A stretch of DNA of 6,958 nucleotides from Rickettsia typhi (GTDB lineage Bacteria > Pseudomonadota > Alphaproteobacteria > Rickettsiales > Rickettsiaceae): the NCBI GenBank assembly GCA_945878545.1, contig CAMCTQ010000067.1, forward strand, positions 1-6,958, given 5' to 3'. Position 1 is the first letter of the stretch, and each line of letters begins with the position of its first letter. A program made the translations under genes and the position numbers. Below the pieces are notes generated by a model, which was not told where the DNA came from, searched no databases, and saw only the letters and a program-made list of their open reading frames with translations. Positions 1 to 6,642 of the stretch are shown here, piece by piece.

Positions 1-1572
1 AAAAATAAAAAAATAATTTCTGCAGTAATTATAGCTCTTATATTGTTTATTACAATGCTAGTTTATACCGCTACTTATCTGCGTCACCATAATGCATTAA
101 AAGTCACAAGTGGTGATACTCTACCCAATAATTTTTATCTAGAACGTAGCTCTATTTTAAATAAAATGGATAGGTTACTTGGCGTTCCTAATTCAATTAA
201 TACTGTGGCTCTAGTTGGTATAGGTGGATCTGGCAAAACCACCCTAGCCCAACAATATGCTAATAGCCATGGTACATCTATAATATGGAAAATTAATGCA
301 GAAACACCTGAAAGCACATTTACCTCTTTGGAATGTTTAGCATACGCTTTGTGCGAAAATGAAACAGACAAAGCAGATTTTTACGAGATTCAAAAAATAA
401 CTAATCTATTTAAAAAGGAATACATGACATTTTCTTTCTTAAAACAGAGAGCTCCGAAACACAAAGATTGGATTTTAATTTATGACAATGTTACAAATTT
501 TAGTGATATACAAAAATATTTACCTCGTACTTTAGAAGATTGGGGATCAGGAAAAGTAATTATCACCACCACAAATAGCAATATTATAAATAATAATTAT
601 TTTGCTAAGGATAATGTAATTTATGCTTTGCAACTAGATGACGCAGAATCATTTAAGTTGTTTAATACAATTTTAGATAAAAATAATAGTACTCCAGCAG
701 ATCAAAAACAAACTAGACTGTTTTTAAAAAATATTCCACCATTTCCATTAGATATTACACAAGCTGCATATTATATAAAAAACACTAATACTGAATATGA
801 TAAATATCTTCAATATATTACCAGTGAAGATCAAAATTTTACTAATACACAAAAATCTATTTTAGGTTCTATTACTAATTATACAAAAACTAGGAGCTAT
901 ATAATCGAATTATCTTTGAAAAACATAATTGATTCAAATAAAGATTTAGATAAATTATTATTATTGTCTAGTATACTAAATGCAGAAAATATTCCAAAAG
1001 ATCTGCTTATCGCCTGCCATGGTGATATTGCTACACATAATTTTATAAATGAAATGCAAAAATTTTCTCTAATAACTGAAAATAACAATAACCTAGAGAA
1101 TGTAGTCTCTATTCATGCTTCTATTCAATCTATCATATTTCATTATGTACATAAAACAATACCAACTGAATATTATGATAATATAATTCCTGCCATAGAG
1201 AGTTATATGGAAAATGAATTAGCTTTAAATAAAGATCTCAAGAAAACACAAGCTCTATCAGGCCATCTTGAATCATTATTAGAATATGAGCATCTTTTCT
1301 CAAAAGAATCAGTTTTTAATATTCAAAATATACTCGGTAACTATTATTATAAAGCATTTAATGATATAGAAAAAGCTAAGAGTTTTTTAGAGCATGCTCG
1401 AATGGTTGCTCTGCAATACGACAACTCACCGAGAATAAATTTAGCTAAGAACTCACTATATTTAGGAAAGATTTATAGTGAACTTGGCTCTTTTCAAGAA
1501 GCAGAACAATTACTACAAGAAGCAACAGAATTTTTTGATAAGCAAGGCGCTTCCAACAATAAAAAACTGTAA
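1..1572 (+). CDS. Membrane-anchored NB-ARC (STAND) NTPase with TPR repeats, 5' partial
   Basis: Reading frame 1 is open from the first base, so the start lies upstream; numbering here takes the codon at base 1 as residue 1 (523 codons). Residues 1-4 are basic (KNKK) and 5-24 form a strongly hydrophobic helix, suggesting a single N-terminal membrane anchor with the rest cytoplasmic. An NB-ARC-like ATPase follows: Walker A GIGGSGKTT at 73-81, Walker B ILIYDN at 158-163, an RNBS-B-like GSGKVIITTTN at 182-192, an LDDAESFKLF segment near 212-221, and a PFPLD motif near 248-252 in the place of GLPLA. The C-terminus has two TPR-like units at about 439-472 and 482-515. STAND proteins of this plan are nucleotide-dependent switches whose repeats sense a ligand; bacterial examples act in regulation, phage defence or host interaction. 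The role here is unknown. A TTG (43) or ATG (55) start would remove most of the membrane helix and is unlikely. NTPase assignment is firm, biology is not. Confidence 0.85.
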   Translation, partial: KNKKIISAVIIALILFITMLVYTATYLRHHNALKVTSGDTLPNNFYLERSSILNKMDRLLGVPNSINTVALVGIGGSGKTTLAQQYANSHGTSIIWKINAETPESTFTSLECLAYALCENETDKADFYEIQKITNLFKKEYMTFSFLKQRAPKHKDWILIYDNVTNFSDIQKYLPRTLEDWGSGKVIITTTNSNIINNNYFAKDNVIYALQLDDAESFKLFNTILDKNNSTPADQKQTRLFLKNIPPFPLDITQAAYYIKNTNTEYDKYLQYITSEDQNFTNTQKSILGSITNYTKTRSYIIELSLKNIIDSNKDLDKLLLLSSILNAENIPKDLLIACHGDIATHNFINEMQKFSLITENNNNLENVVSIHASIQSIIFHYVHKTIPTEYYDNIIPAIESYMENELALNKDLKKTQALSGHLESLLEYEHLFSKESVFNIQNILGNYYYKAFNDIEKAKSFLEHARMVALQYDNSPRINLAKNSLYLGKIYSELGSFQEAEQLLQEATEFFDKQGASNNKKL

Positions 1573-1613
1573 TAGCAGTAGTTCCAGCAATTTGATTTCA
1601 AAAACTTTGGCTT

Positions 1614-1949
1614 TTACCAAGCATTCTTTATTATCAAAGGTAATTTATAAGGCTGAATAAAAACTAAGTCAAACCTTACATCATAGCCAGTATATTTACT
1701 ATTATGACTCAAAAATAACTCAGCTGACCGCCTAATCCTATTTTGTTGATTTTTCGAAACTATATTCTCTGCTATGCTGGTTTTTCTTGCTTTAACCTCA
1801 ATAAATACTAGTTGTTTTCCTCTGCAAGCAATGATGTCAATTTCTCCAACAAAGTTTTTTTTGCGATGATGAACTATATTATAGAACTTTAGCTTATAAA
1901 TCAGCATTGCTAAATATTCAGCAAATAGACCTAATCTGTAAGATTTCAT
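1614..1949 (-). CDS. yraN: YraN/UPF0102 family nuclease-like protein
   Basis: A 111-residue protein of the YraN (UPF0102) family, a small PD-(D/E)xK nuclease-fold family of unsettled function. The conserved pattern is visible in order: G-x-x-AE at 7-11, GEIDII at 35-40, FIEVKAR at 49-55 (E36, D38, E51 and K53 match the family's putative active-site positions), a Q-x-RI-x-x-A-x-x-FL block around 69-80, and a closing RFD-x-V segment near 92-96. Length is near the usual 110-130 residues, and both ends look natural. The ATG overlaps the TGA of the upstream transporter gene as ATGA, and no Shine-Dalgarno sequence precedes it, which suggests translational coupling. The gene ends 41 bases from the stop of the convergent NB-ARC gene. 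The family call is strong; a cellular role in DNA processing is only inferred from the fold. Confidence 0.92.
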   Translation of the reverse strand: MKSYRLGLFAEYLAMLIYKLKFYNIVHHRKKNFVGEIDIIACRGKQLVFIEVKARKTSIAENIVSKNQQNRIRRSAELFLSHNSKYTGYDVRFDLVFIQPYKLPLIIKNAW

Positions 1950-3217
1950 TTTGGTTTTAAATTAGCATCAATTAGGGTACTGATAGTACTCCTCATCACG
2001 TAAGTCACGGCTAAAAACCCCAATGAAGTAAGTATAATATAAAATGCTGGAGCATAATATAATCCTGTAACTTCTACAAGCCACCTAGAAATAACAGCTG
2101 ATGTTCCACCGAATAATGCAACACCTAAATTATAACCGAATGCCACGCCAGTAAACCGTTCTTCTGGCGAAAATAACGAAATGATAAATATATAAGCGGT
2201 GCCAGCAATAAAACCTCCAAGCATGGCAATAGTTGTTAGTGCAACAACCTGCTTCCACATTTCTCCGCACGCAAGCAACATAAAAGCAGGCATAGCAATA
2301 ACAACTATTGCCAATGATGCTATTATAATCATTCTAAATCTGCCAATATGATCTGAAATATAACCAGACAACGGCATGGTAAGCATCATGACTACAGAGG
2401 AATATGAAAGATAAATTAAGGCTGTAGTTTTATCAAAACCGAGTACTTCACAATGAAAAATATTTATGTATGTTTTGATAATATATACTAGGCTACTTGC
2501 AGATCCACCAAGACAACAAGTTATTAGCATTGCTGGCCAAGAACTTCGTACAACATGAGTAAAAGGCATTTTTAACGTGCGTTTTTTTTCAGCCAACATC
2601 TCAAATATGGGTGTTTCTGATACTCTAAGTCTAAAATAAAAACCTACTATCCCCATTAGCCCGCCAAGAATAAAAGCAAATCGCCAAGCAAACTCTAACC
2701 CAGGAAACAATTGCTCTAAAACAATGCCAACAACACTAGCAAGCAAAGTACCGGCAATATTTGATGCATGAACTATTCCAGCCGTAAAACCAGGTCTCAG
2801 ATTTTGGTAGTGCTCAAGAATAAATATTGCAGCCCCCGCTCCTTCCCCGCTAATACACAACCCTTGAATTAATCTCATCATTACAAGTAATACAGGAGCG
2901 CTATACCCTATTTCGCTGTAACCAGGTATAAACCCAATAATAAAGGTAGTTGTGGTCATGCCAAGCATTGAAATAATGAGCGAAACTCTTCTTCCGTATT
3001 TATCAGCTATATAGCCAAAAATAATACCCCCTATTGGCCTCATTAAGAAACCAACGGCAAATACCGATAAACTTGATAGTGTTTGGATTACCTGTGAATC
3101 TGAAGGGAAAAATGCACGACCTATAGATAAAGAGAAGACTGCATAGACCGTAAAATCATAATATTCCAGTATATTTCCAGAAATAGCTGATAAAAAAATA
3201 GACCTTCGTTTATTCAT
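1946..3217 (-). CDS. proP: MFS transporter, metabolite:H+ symporter family (ProP-like)
   Basis: A 423-residue inner-membrane protein with about twelve hydrophobic segments, of the major facilitator superfamily, metabolite:H+ symporter branch that includes the proline/betaine permease ProP. Seen directly: an N-terminal SGNILEYYDFTVY (13-25) typical of this branch, the MRPIGG turn (59-64), the loop 2-3 signature GYIADKYGRR (68-77), and RLIQGLCISGEGAGA (115-129) in the place of the usual RxxQG-GGEYGGA motif. A second, weaker loop signature SGYISDHIGR lies in the C-terminal half. The protein is complete but shorter than E. coli ProP (about 500 residues) and lacks its C-terminal coiled coil, so osmosensing should not be assumed. 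Rickettsiae carry many ProP-type paralogues thought to import host solutes; the substrate here cannot be told. The symbol names the family and is not a tested function. The gene follows pntB by 128 bases and overlaps yraN by four. Confidence 0.88.
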   Translation of the reverse strand: MNKRRSIFLSAISGNILEYYDFTVYAVFSLSIGRAFFPSDSQVIQTLSSLSVFAVGFLMRPIGGIIFGYIADKYGRRVSLIISMLGMTTTTFIIGFIPGYSEIGYSAPVLLVMMRLIQGLCISGEGAGAAIFILEHYQNLRPGFTAGIVHASNIAGTLLASVVGIVLEQLFPGLEFAWRFAFILGGLMGIVGFYFRLRVSETPIFEMLAEKKRTLKMPFTHVVRSSWPAMLITCCLGGSASSLVYIIKTYINIFHCEVLGFDKTTALIYLSYSSVVMMLTMPLSGYISDHIGRFRMIIIASLAIVVIAMPAFMLLACGEMWKQVVALTTIAMLGGFIAGTAYIFIISLFSPEERFTGVAFGYNLGVALFGGTSAVISRWLVEVTGLYYAPAFYIILTSLGFLAVTYVMRSTISTLIDANLKPK

Positions 3218-3288
3218 TGAGCTATCATAATATATGAATTACTTATACCAATTCGCTTACAACATTAAGCTATGTATTAATATGGCAG

Positions 3289-3317
3289 ATTATAGACAAC
3301 AAAAAACCATTTGTGAA
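3289..3317 (-). promoter_or_regulatory. Candidate sigma-70 promoter for the transporter-yraN pair
   Basis: Read on the minus strand, TTCACA (3312-3317, 5/6 to TTGACA) is followed after 17 bases by a perfect TATAAT (3289-3294). Transcription would start near 3281, giving a leader of about 65 bases before the transporter ATG at 3217. Both hexamers and the spacing are good, but chance matches are common in AT-rich DNA. No convincing rho-independent terminator for pntB lies in the same 128-base gap, so readthrough from the pnt genes remains possible. Confidence 0.5.
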
Positions 3318-3345
3318 ATAAAAATTTATGAATAAGTTAAACCAA

Positions 3346-4740
3346 CTATGTATCAAAAGATTTCACAATATCTTCTATTACTTTTTTTGCATCACCGAAT
3401 AACATTAATGTATTATCTTGGAAGAATAATTCGTTCTGAATCCCAGCATAACCAGAAGCCATAGACCTCTTAATAAAAAAGACGGTTTTAGCAGATGCAA
3501 CGTCCAAAATTGGCATACCAAAAATCGGGCTAGCCGGATCAGATTTTGCAGCTGGATTCGTAACATCATTCGCACCAACTACCAAAACTATATCCGTTGA
3601 TCCAAAATCGCCATTTATCTCATCAAGCTCAAAAACATCATCATAATCTATATTTGCTTCAGCAAGCAAAACATTCATATGTCCTGGCATTCTTCCAGCT
3701 ACTGGATGAATAGCAAACCTTACTCTTACTCCTTTTTTCTTTAAATGATCAACCATTTCTTTTATAGCATGTTGAGACTGTGCTACCGCCATGCCGTACC
3801 CTGGTACAATGATAATTGAATCAGCATATTGCATCTGGTAGGCTGCATCTTCTGCACTACTAATTTTGGCTTGCCTATCATCGTGCTCTGTTTGATTTTG
3901 AACTTTCCCAGATGATTTAAAAGCTCCAAAAATAACATTAAGCAGAGAACGATTCATTGCTTTGCACATTATATAACTCAAAATAGCACCACTGGCACCA
4001 ACAAGTGCTCCCGTGATAATAAGTAAACTATTGCCAAGAGTGAATCCAATACCCGCTGCTGCCCAGCCAGAATAGGAATTTAGCATTGAAACAACCACGG
4101 GCATATCAGCTCCTCCAATGGGAATAATCAGCAGCACGCCAACTATTAATGCAACTATGATTATAAAGGTAAACAACATAATGCTTTGATTTTTAGCAAA
4201 ATAACACATCATTGTTACAAGAAAAATACTCATAATCAGACAAACATATTGCTGACCCCAAAATTTTAACGGTTTTGAATTAATAAAACCTTGCAACTTA
4301 CCAAAAGCTATAATTGAACCACTAAAAGTTATCGCTCCGATAGCAGCCCCAAGTGACATCTCAATTCTAGCTGAGAAAGGAATTGACCCATACTCACCGA
4401 TACCGAAATTTTCTGGCAACAATAGCGCTGCAAAAGCAACAAATACCGCAGCAAGGCCAACAAAAGAGTGAAATCCAGCAACTAGCTCAGGCATTGAAGT
4501 CATTGGAATTTTCCTAGCAACATATGCACCAACGACCCCTCCTAAAGATACAGTAATTAATAATGGCATTTTATGATAAAAATCAGGTAGCGAAAATGTT
4601 GCAAATAAAGCCAACAACATTCCAAACATTCCTACTAAACTACCCTTTCGCGCTGATTTAGGCGAAGATAATCCTTTCAGAGAAAAGATAAAACAAATTG
4701 CTGCTACCAAATATAGTATTTCGATTAAACGTACTGACAT
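3346..4740 (-). CDS. pntB: NAD(P)+ transhydrogenase subunit beta
   Basis: The beta subunit of the proton-translocating transhydrogenase, 464 residues against about 462 in E. coli. The first half (roughly 1-260) has eight or nine membrane helices forming domain II; the rest is the NADP(H)-binding domain III on the cytoplasmic face. Numbering almost coincides with E. coli PntB: His91 in FHSF is the proton-channel histidine, and Asp212 and Asn221 in the ADMPVVVSMLNSYSGW block match E. coli Asp213 and Asn222. In domain III, GYGMAVAQ (314-321) is the dinucleotide loop, His345 and Arg350 lie in HPVAGRMPGH, Asp392 in GANDVTNPAA (389-398), and Lys424, Arg425 and Tyr431 in KRSMASGYAG (424-433). Every residue I know to be important is intact, so the enzyme should be active. 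It starts 20 bases after pntAB without a clear Shine-Dalgarno site and is surely cotranscribed with it. Confidence 0.98.
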   Translation of the reverse strand: MSVRLIEILYLVAAICFIFSLKGLSSPKSARKGSLVGMFGMLLALFATFSLPDFYHKMPLLITVSLGGVVGAYVARKIPMTSMPELVAGFHSFVGLAAVFVAFAALLLPENFGIGEYGSIPFSARIEMSLGAAIGAITFSGSIIAFGKLQGFINSKPLKFWGQQYVCLIMSIFLVTMMCYFAKNQSIMLFTFIIIVALIVGVLLIIPIGGADMPVVVSMLNSYSGWAAAGIGFTLGNSLLIITGALVGASGAILSYIMCKAMNRSLLNVIFGAFKSSGKVQNQTEHDDRQAKISSAEDAAYQMQYADSIIIVPGYGMAVAQSQHAIKEMVDHLKKKGVRVRFAIHPVAGRMPGHMNVLLAEANIDYDDVFELDEINGDFGSTDIVLVVGANDVTNPAAKSDPASPIFGMPILDVASAKTVFFIKRSMASGYAGIQNELFFQDNTLMLFGDAKKVIEDIVKSFDT

Positions 4741-4760
4741 AGTAAAAAATTATTTGTGAA

Positions 4761-5159
4761 TTATTTCCTTTTAAACATTTCGAGCATCCTCTCTGTCACT
4801 ATAAAGCCCCCGAAAATATTTATCGACGCCAAAAACGCAGCAAAGAAGCCTAATACCATTGATAAACTAAAACCCTGGGAGCTAGAAGCAATTAGCGCCC
4901 CTATTATAATAATTCCAGATATAGCATTAGTAATAGACATAAGAGGAGTATGTAGTGCTGGAGTCACTTTCCATACCACATAATAGCCAACAAAGCAAGC
5001 CAAAGAAAATATGGTAATTGCAAATATGAATGGATCAACCGCAGAAACATTATGGGCTTGAGTTTCCGTTGCTAAGGAATTTAATTTCTCAGATAGCAAC
5101 ATAGCTTTTTCAGATAATTCTGCTGCCTGTTTAGTAACAATTGATAGTTCTTGATTCAT
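4761..5159 (-). CDS. pntAB: NAD(P)+ transhydrogenase subunit alpha-2 (membrane part of alpha)
   Basis: A 132-residue small membrane subunit, equal to the C-terminal membrane part of the single-chain E. coli PntA. Residues 5-35 are an Ala/Glu/Lys/Leu-rich amphipathic helix that probably links to the soluble alpha-1 protein. Three hydrophobic helices follow at about 44-62, 79-92 and 98-119. The family signature is clear: [13 protein letters not shown] at 63-75, [13 protein letters not shown] at 77-89, and the tail [16 protein letters not shown] at 114-130. The split into alpha-1, alpha-2 and beta is the arrangement of Rhodospirillum rubrum and other alphaproteobacteria, so this is a natural separate gene and not a broken pntA. 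No Shine-Dalgarno sequence is seen before the ATG. The gap to pntAA upstream is unusually long (285 bases) and carries a palindromic element, while pntB follows after only 20 bases. Confidence 0.97.
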   Translation of the reverse strand: MNQELSIVTKQAAELSEKAMLLSEKLNSLATETQAHNVSAVDPFIFAITIFSLACFVGYYVVWKVTPALHTPLMSITNAISGIIIIGALIASSSQGFSLSMVLGFFAAFLASINIFGGFIVTERMLEMFKRK

Positions 5160-5259
5160 AATTTATATATTGTTTTGTTAATTTTATGGAATTCTTAACT
5201 CTAACTGTAGGTATCATTCCCGCTCCTTGTGCAAGTACGCCTCTGAATAAATTGGTGCC

Positions 5260-5395
5260 GTCATCCAGGACCAGTGAGAGCGATTAGCTCGAGCGTCGGA
5301 TCCGAGATCCAAGTATAACTTAAATTTTGCTATAAGCTAGCTTATAGCTCTAAATAGTTGACTTTAAGCTGGATCCAAGCCTTTGCCGGGATGAC
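5260..5395. repeat. Palindromic element, Rickettsia dispersed-repeat type
   Basis: The element is bounded by GTCATCC (5260-5266) and its inverse GGATGAC (5389-5395). Further in, TCGGATCCGA (5296-5305, itself palindromic) faces GGATCCAAGC (5371-5380), then AAGTATAACTT (5311-5321) faces AGTTGACTT (5356-5364), and the centre is a perfect 20-base palindrome. The right arm, CTGGATCCAAGCC...GCCGGGATGAC, is the kind of end seen in repeats scattered through Rickettsia and other Rickettsiales genomes, known from memory and not searched. It is visibly richer in G+C than its surroundings. The left arm carries roughly 30 extra bases (about 5267-5295), so the element is asymmetric. It cannot be assigned to a numbered RPE family here. 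Confidence 0.75.
5329..5348. repeat. Perfect 20-base palindrome, centre of the element
   Basis: GCTATAAGCTAGCTTATAGC equals its own reverse complement. In RNA it would form the tip of a long imperfect hairpin with the flanking arms, in either direction. No run of T follows closely, so it is not a typical rho-independent terminator, though such a fold could slow polymerase or protect a message end between pntAA and pntAB. Confidence 0.9.
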
Positions 5396-5444
5396 ACTAG
5401 TATTCCTACTTTATCACCACGAGCAGTATCAAACACCCTCCTCA

Positions 5445-6581
5445 TCAATTAATCTTAAATTTCTTATTCATCATTTTGCCGTCTGTCCCTATCAGCATTT
5501 CTTCAACTATCTCGTCAGAAAAATCGATTTTACCATTTTTTAAAGCATGCTCTAAAAAATTATATAAATTCTTTGCATACAATTTGGAAGCGTCAGTGGC
5601 AACTCTTGCTGCCATATTAGACCAACCAATAATTTTCACTCCCTTTTTGCTAACAATTCTGTCCATAACAGAATCTTCAACATTTCCACCAGTAGCTGTT
5701 GCTATATCAACTATAACTGAGCCTGGCTTCATTTTAGAAACCATATTTTTAGTAAGAAGAATTGGTGCTTTTTTCCCTGGAATTTGCGCTGTGGTAATTA
5801 CTATGTCAAAATTACCAATTATCCCAAGTAAAAACTCTTCCTGGATAGCAGCAAAATCCTTTGTTACTTCTTTAGCATAGCCAGATTTATCCTCTCTATC
5901 TGCAATTCCCACCGCTGGATAAACAAATTTTGCACCTAAACTCTCTACCTGCTCCTTTGTTATGGCTCTCACATCATAAGCAGAAACTGCGGCACCTAGT
6001 CTTTTTGCTGTAGCAATTGCTTGCAATCCCGCTACTCCAACACCAAGAATTAGTGTTTTTGCTGGATTTACAGTCCCTGCTGCAGTCATCATCATAGGAA
6101 CAGCTCTATCATAATAATAGCAAGCCTCAATAACCGCTCTATAACCAGCCAAATTACTTTGTGATGATAAAACATCCATACCTTGGGTTCTGGTAATTCT
6201 TGGAACCAATTCCATAGCTATAGTCGACAGATTCTTAGATATCGCTTTATCTATATATTCACTATGAGAGTGAGGAGAGAGTAAACCAATTATCGTTGCT
6301 CCAGCTTTGGCTATATTAACTTCATTTAGGGCTTCTTCAATGGGTGATGGTTGCACCTTAAGAATGACATCAGCATCAGAAATTATTTCCAGCGGTACTC
6401 CTGAAACTTTAGCTCCAGCTGTTATATATTCTTCGTCGGTAAAATTTGCCGCCACGCCCATAGATTTCTCAACAAAGACACTATAACCTTTTTTTACGTA
6501 TAGTTTTGCTATATCAGGTGTAATTACAACCCTAGTCTCTCCTTTTACCCTTTCTTTTAACGCGGCAATTTTAACGGTCAT
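5445..6581 (-). CDS. pntAA: NAD(P)+ transhydrogenase subunit alpha-1 (NAD-binding)
   Basis: The soluble domain I subunit, which binds NAD(H) and passes hydride to NADP+ held by PntB. From the ATG at 6581 it has 378 residues, close to the 384 of the R. rubrum protein. The N-terminus TVKIAALKERVKGETRV is the family opening. PRITRTQGMD gives the RQD-loop residues Arg128, Gln133 and Asp136, followed by LSSQSNLAGYR (138-148). The Rossmann loop is GVGVAG (180-185), with Asp203 in YDVR as the NAD ribose ligand. These positions sit one residue from the R. rubrum numbers I recall (127, 132, 135, 202), which supports this start. ITTAQIPGKKAP and KPGSVIVDIATATGGN follow. An upstream in-frame ATG (6632) would add 17 residues rich in Ser and Asn that are unlike the family and would lie across a likely promoter. 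All catalytic positions known to me are intact. The membrane part of alpha is encoded separately by pntAB. Confidence 0.96.
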   Translation of the reverse strand: MTVKIAALKERVKGETRVVITPDIAKLYVKKGYSVFVEKSMGVAANFTDEEYITAGAKVSGVPLEIISDADVILKVQPSPIEEALNEVNIAKAGATIIGLLSPHSHSEYIDKAISKNLSTIAMELVPRITRTQGMDVLSSQSNLAGYRAVIEACYYYDRAVPMMMTAAGTVNPAKTLILGVGVAGLQAIATAKRLGAAVSAYDVRAITKEQVESLGAKFVYPAVGIADREDKSGYAKEVTKDFAAIQEEFLLGIIGNFDIVITTAQIPGKKAPILLTKNMVSKMKPGSVIVDIATATGGNVEDSVMDRIVSKKGVKIIGWSNMAARVATDASKLYAKNLYNFLEHALKNGKIDFSDEIVEEMLIGTDGKMMNKKFKIN

Positions 6582-6613
6582 TTGTCTTACTGATAAAAAA
6601 TATTTATTACTAT

Positions 6614-6642
6614 TTGAACTTATATTACTCATTCAGTACTAT
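6614..6642 (+). promoter_or_regulatory. Weak candidate promoter for the lolA-like gene
   Basis: TTGAAC (6614-6619, 4/6) and TACTAT (6637-6642, 4/6) are 17 bases apart, and would start transcription near 6649, about 29 bases before the ATG at 6678. The boxes interlock with the candidate pntAA promoter on the other strand. A weak ribosome-binding match AGAG lies at 6666-6669, eight bases before the ATG. Support is modest. Confidence 0.25.

Larger units (their letters stand above)
5160..5444. other. Intergenic region splitting the pnt operon
   Basis: These 285 bases lie between pntAA and pntAB, where related operons usually have little or no gap. About half is the palindromic element at 5260-5395. 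The flanks (5160-5259 and 5396-5444) hold no recognisable gene or RNA. The left flank contains GTATCATTCCCGC (5211-5223), which resembles the end of a dispersed repeat and roughly matches, inverted, the GCCGGGATGAC end at 5386-5395. A minus-strand frame open from 5283 to 5131 runs through the left flank and into pntAB but has no family resemblance. No strong promoter for pntAB was found. Confidence 0.7.

Noticed and set aside
135..371. Minus-strand open frame inside the NB-ARC gene
   Set aside because: It is antisense to the Walker A region and carries no recognisable motif.
897..1088. Minus-strand open frame inside the NB-ARC gene
   Set aside because: It is antisense to a clear coding region and has no domain signal.
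1556..1580. Possible minus-strand terminator for yraN (ACTG-CTATTA-CAGT followed by six T)
   Set aside because: The stem is only four base pairs with two G-C pairs, too weak to call in AT-rich DNA.
1478..1660. A 60-codon plus-strand frame at the end of the NB-ARC gene
   Set aside because: It overlaps the NB-ARC TPR region and the end of yraN, its composition is Ser/Asn/Lys-rich, and it shows no TPR continuation or family resemblance. It is a frame shadow.
3218..3345. Terminator after pntB
   Set aside because: T-runs are present but no stable stem precedes them, so no terminator is annotated.
4756..4983. Plus-strand open frame opposite pntAB
   Set aside because: pntAB on the other strand has a full family signature; this frame is its antisense shadow.
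5131..5283. Minus-strand frame (MIPTVRVKNSIK...) running from the element into pntAB
   Set aside because: It is about 50 codons, out of frame with pntAB, has no start with a ribosome site and no known relatives to my eye; it could be a repeat-derived relic but cannot be supported as a gene.
5358..5543. Plus-strand frame beginning in the palindromic element
   Set aside because: Its first residues (SWIQAFAGMT) are simply the translated repeat end, and the rest is antisense to pntAA.
5476..5880. A 134-codon plus-strand frame opposite pntAA
   Set aside because: It is antisense to the conserved C-terminal half of pntAA and has no family resemblance.
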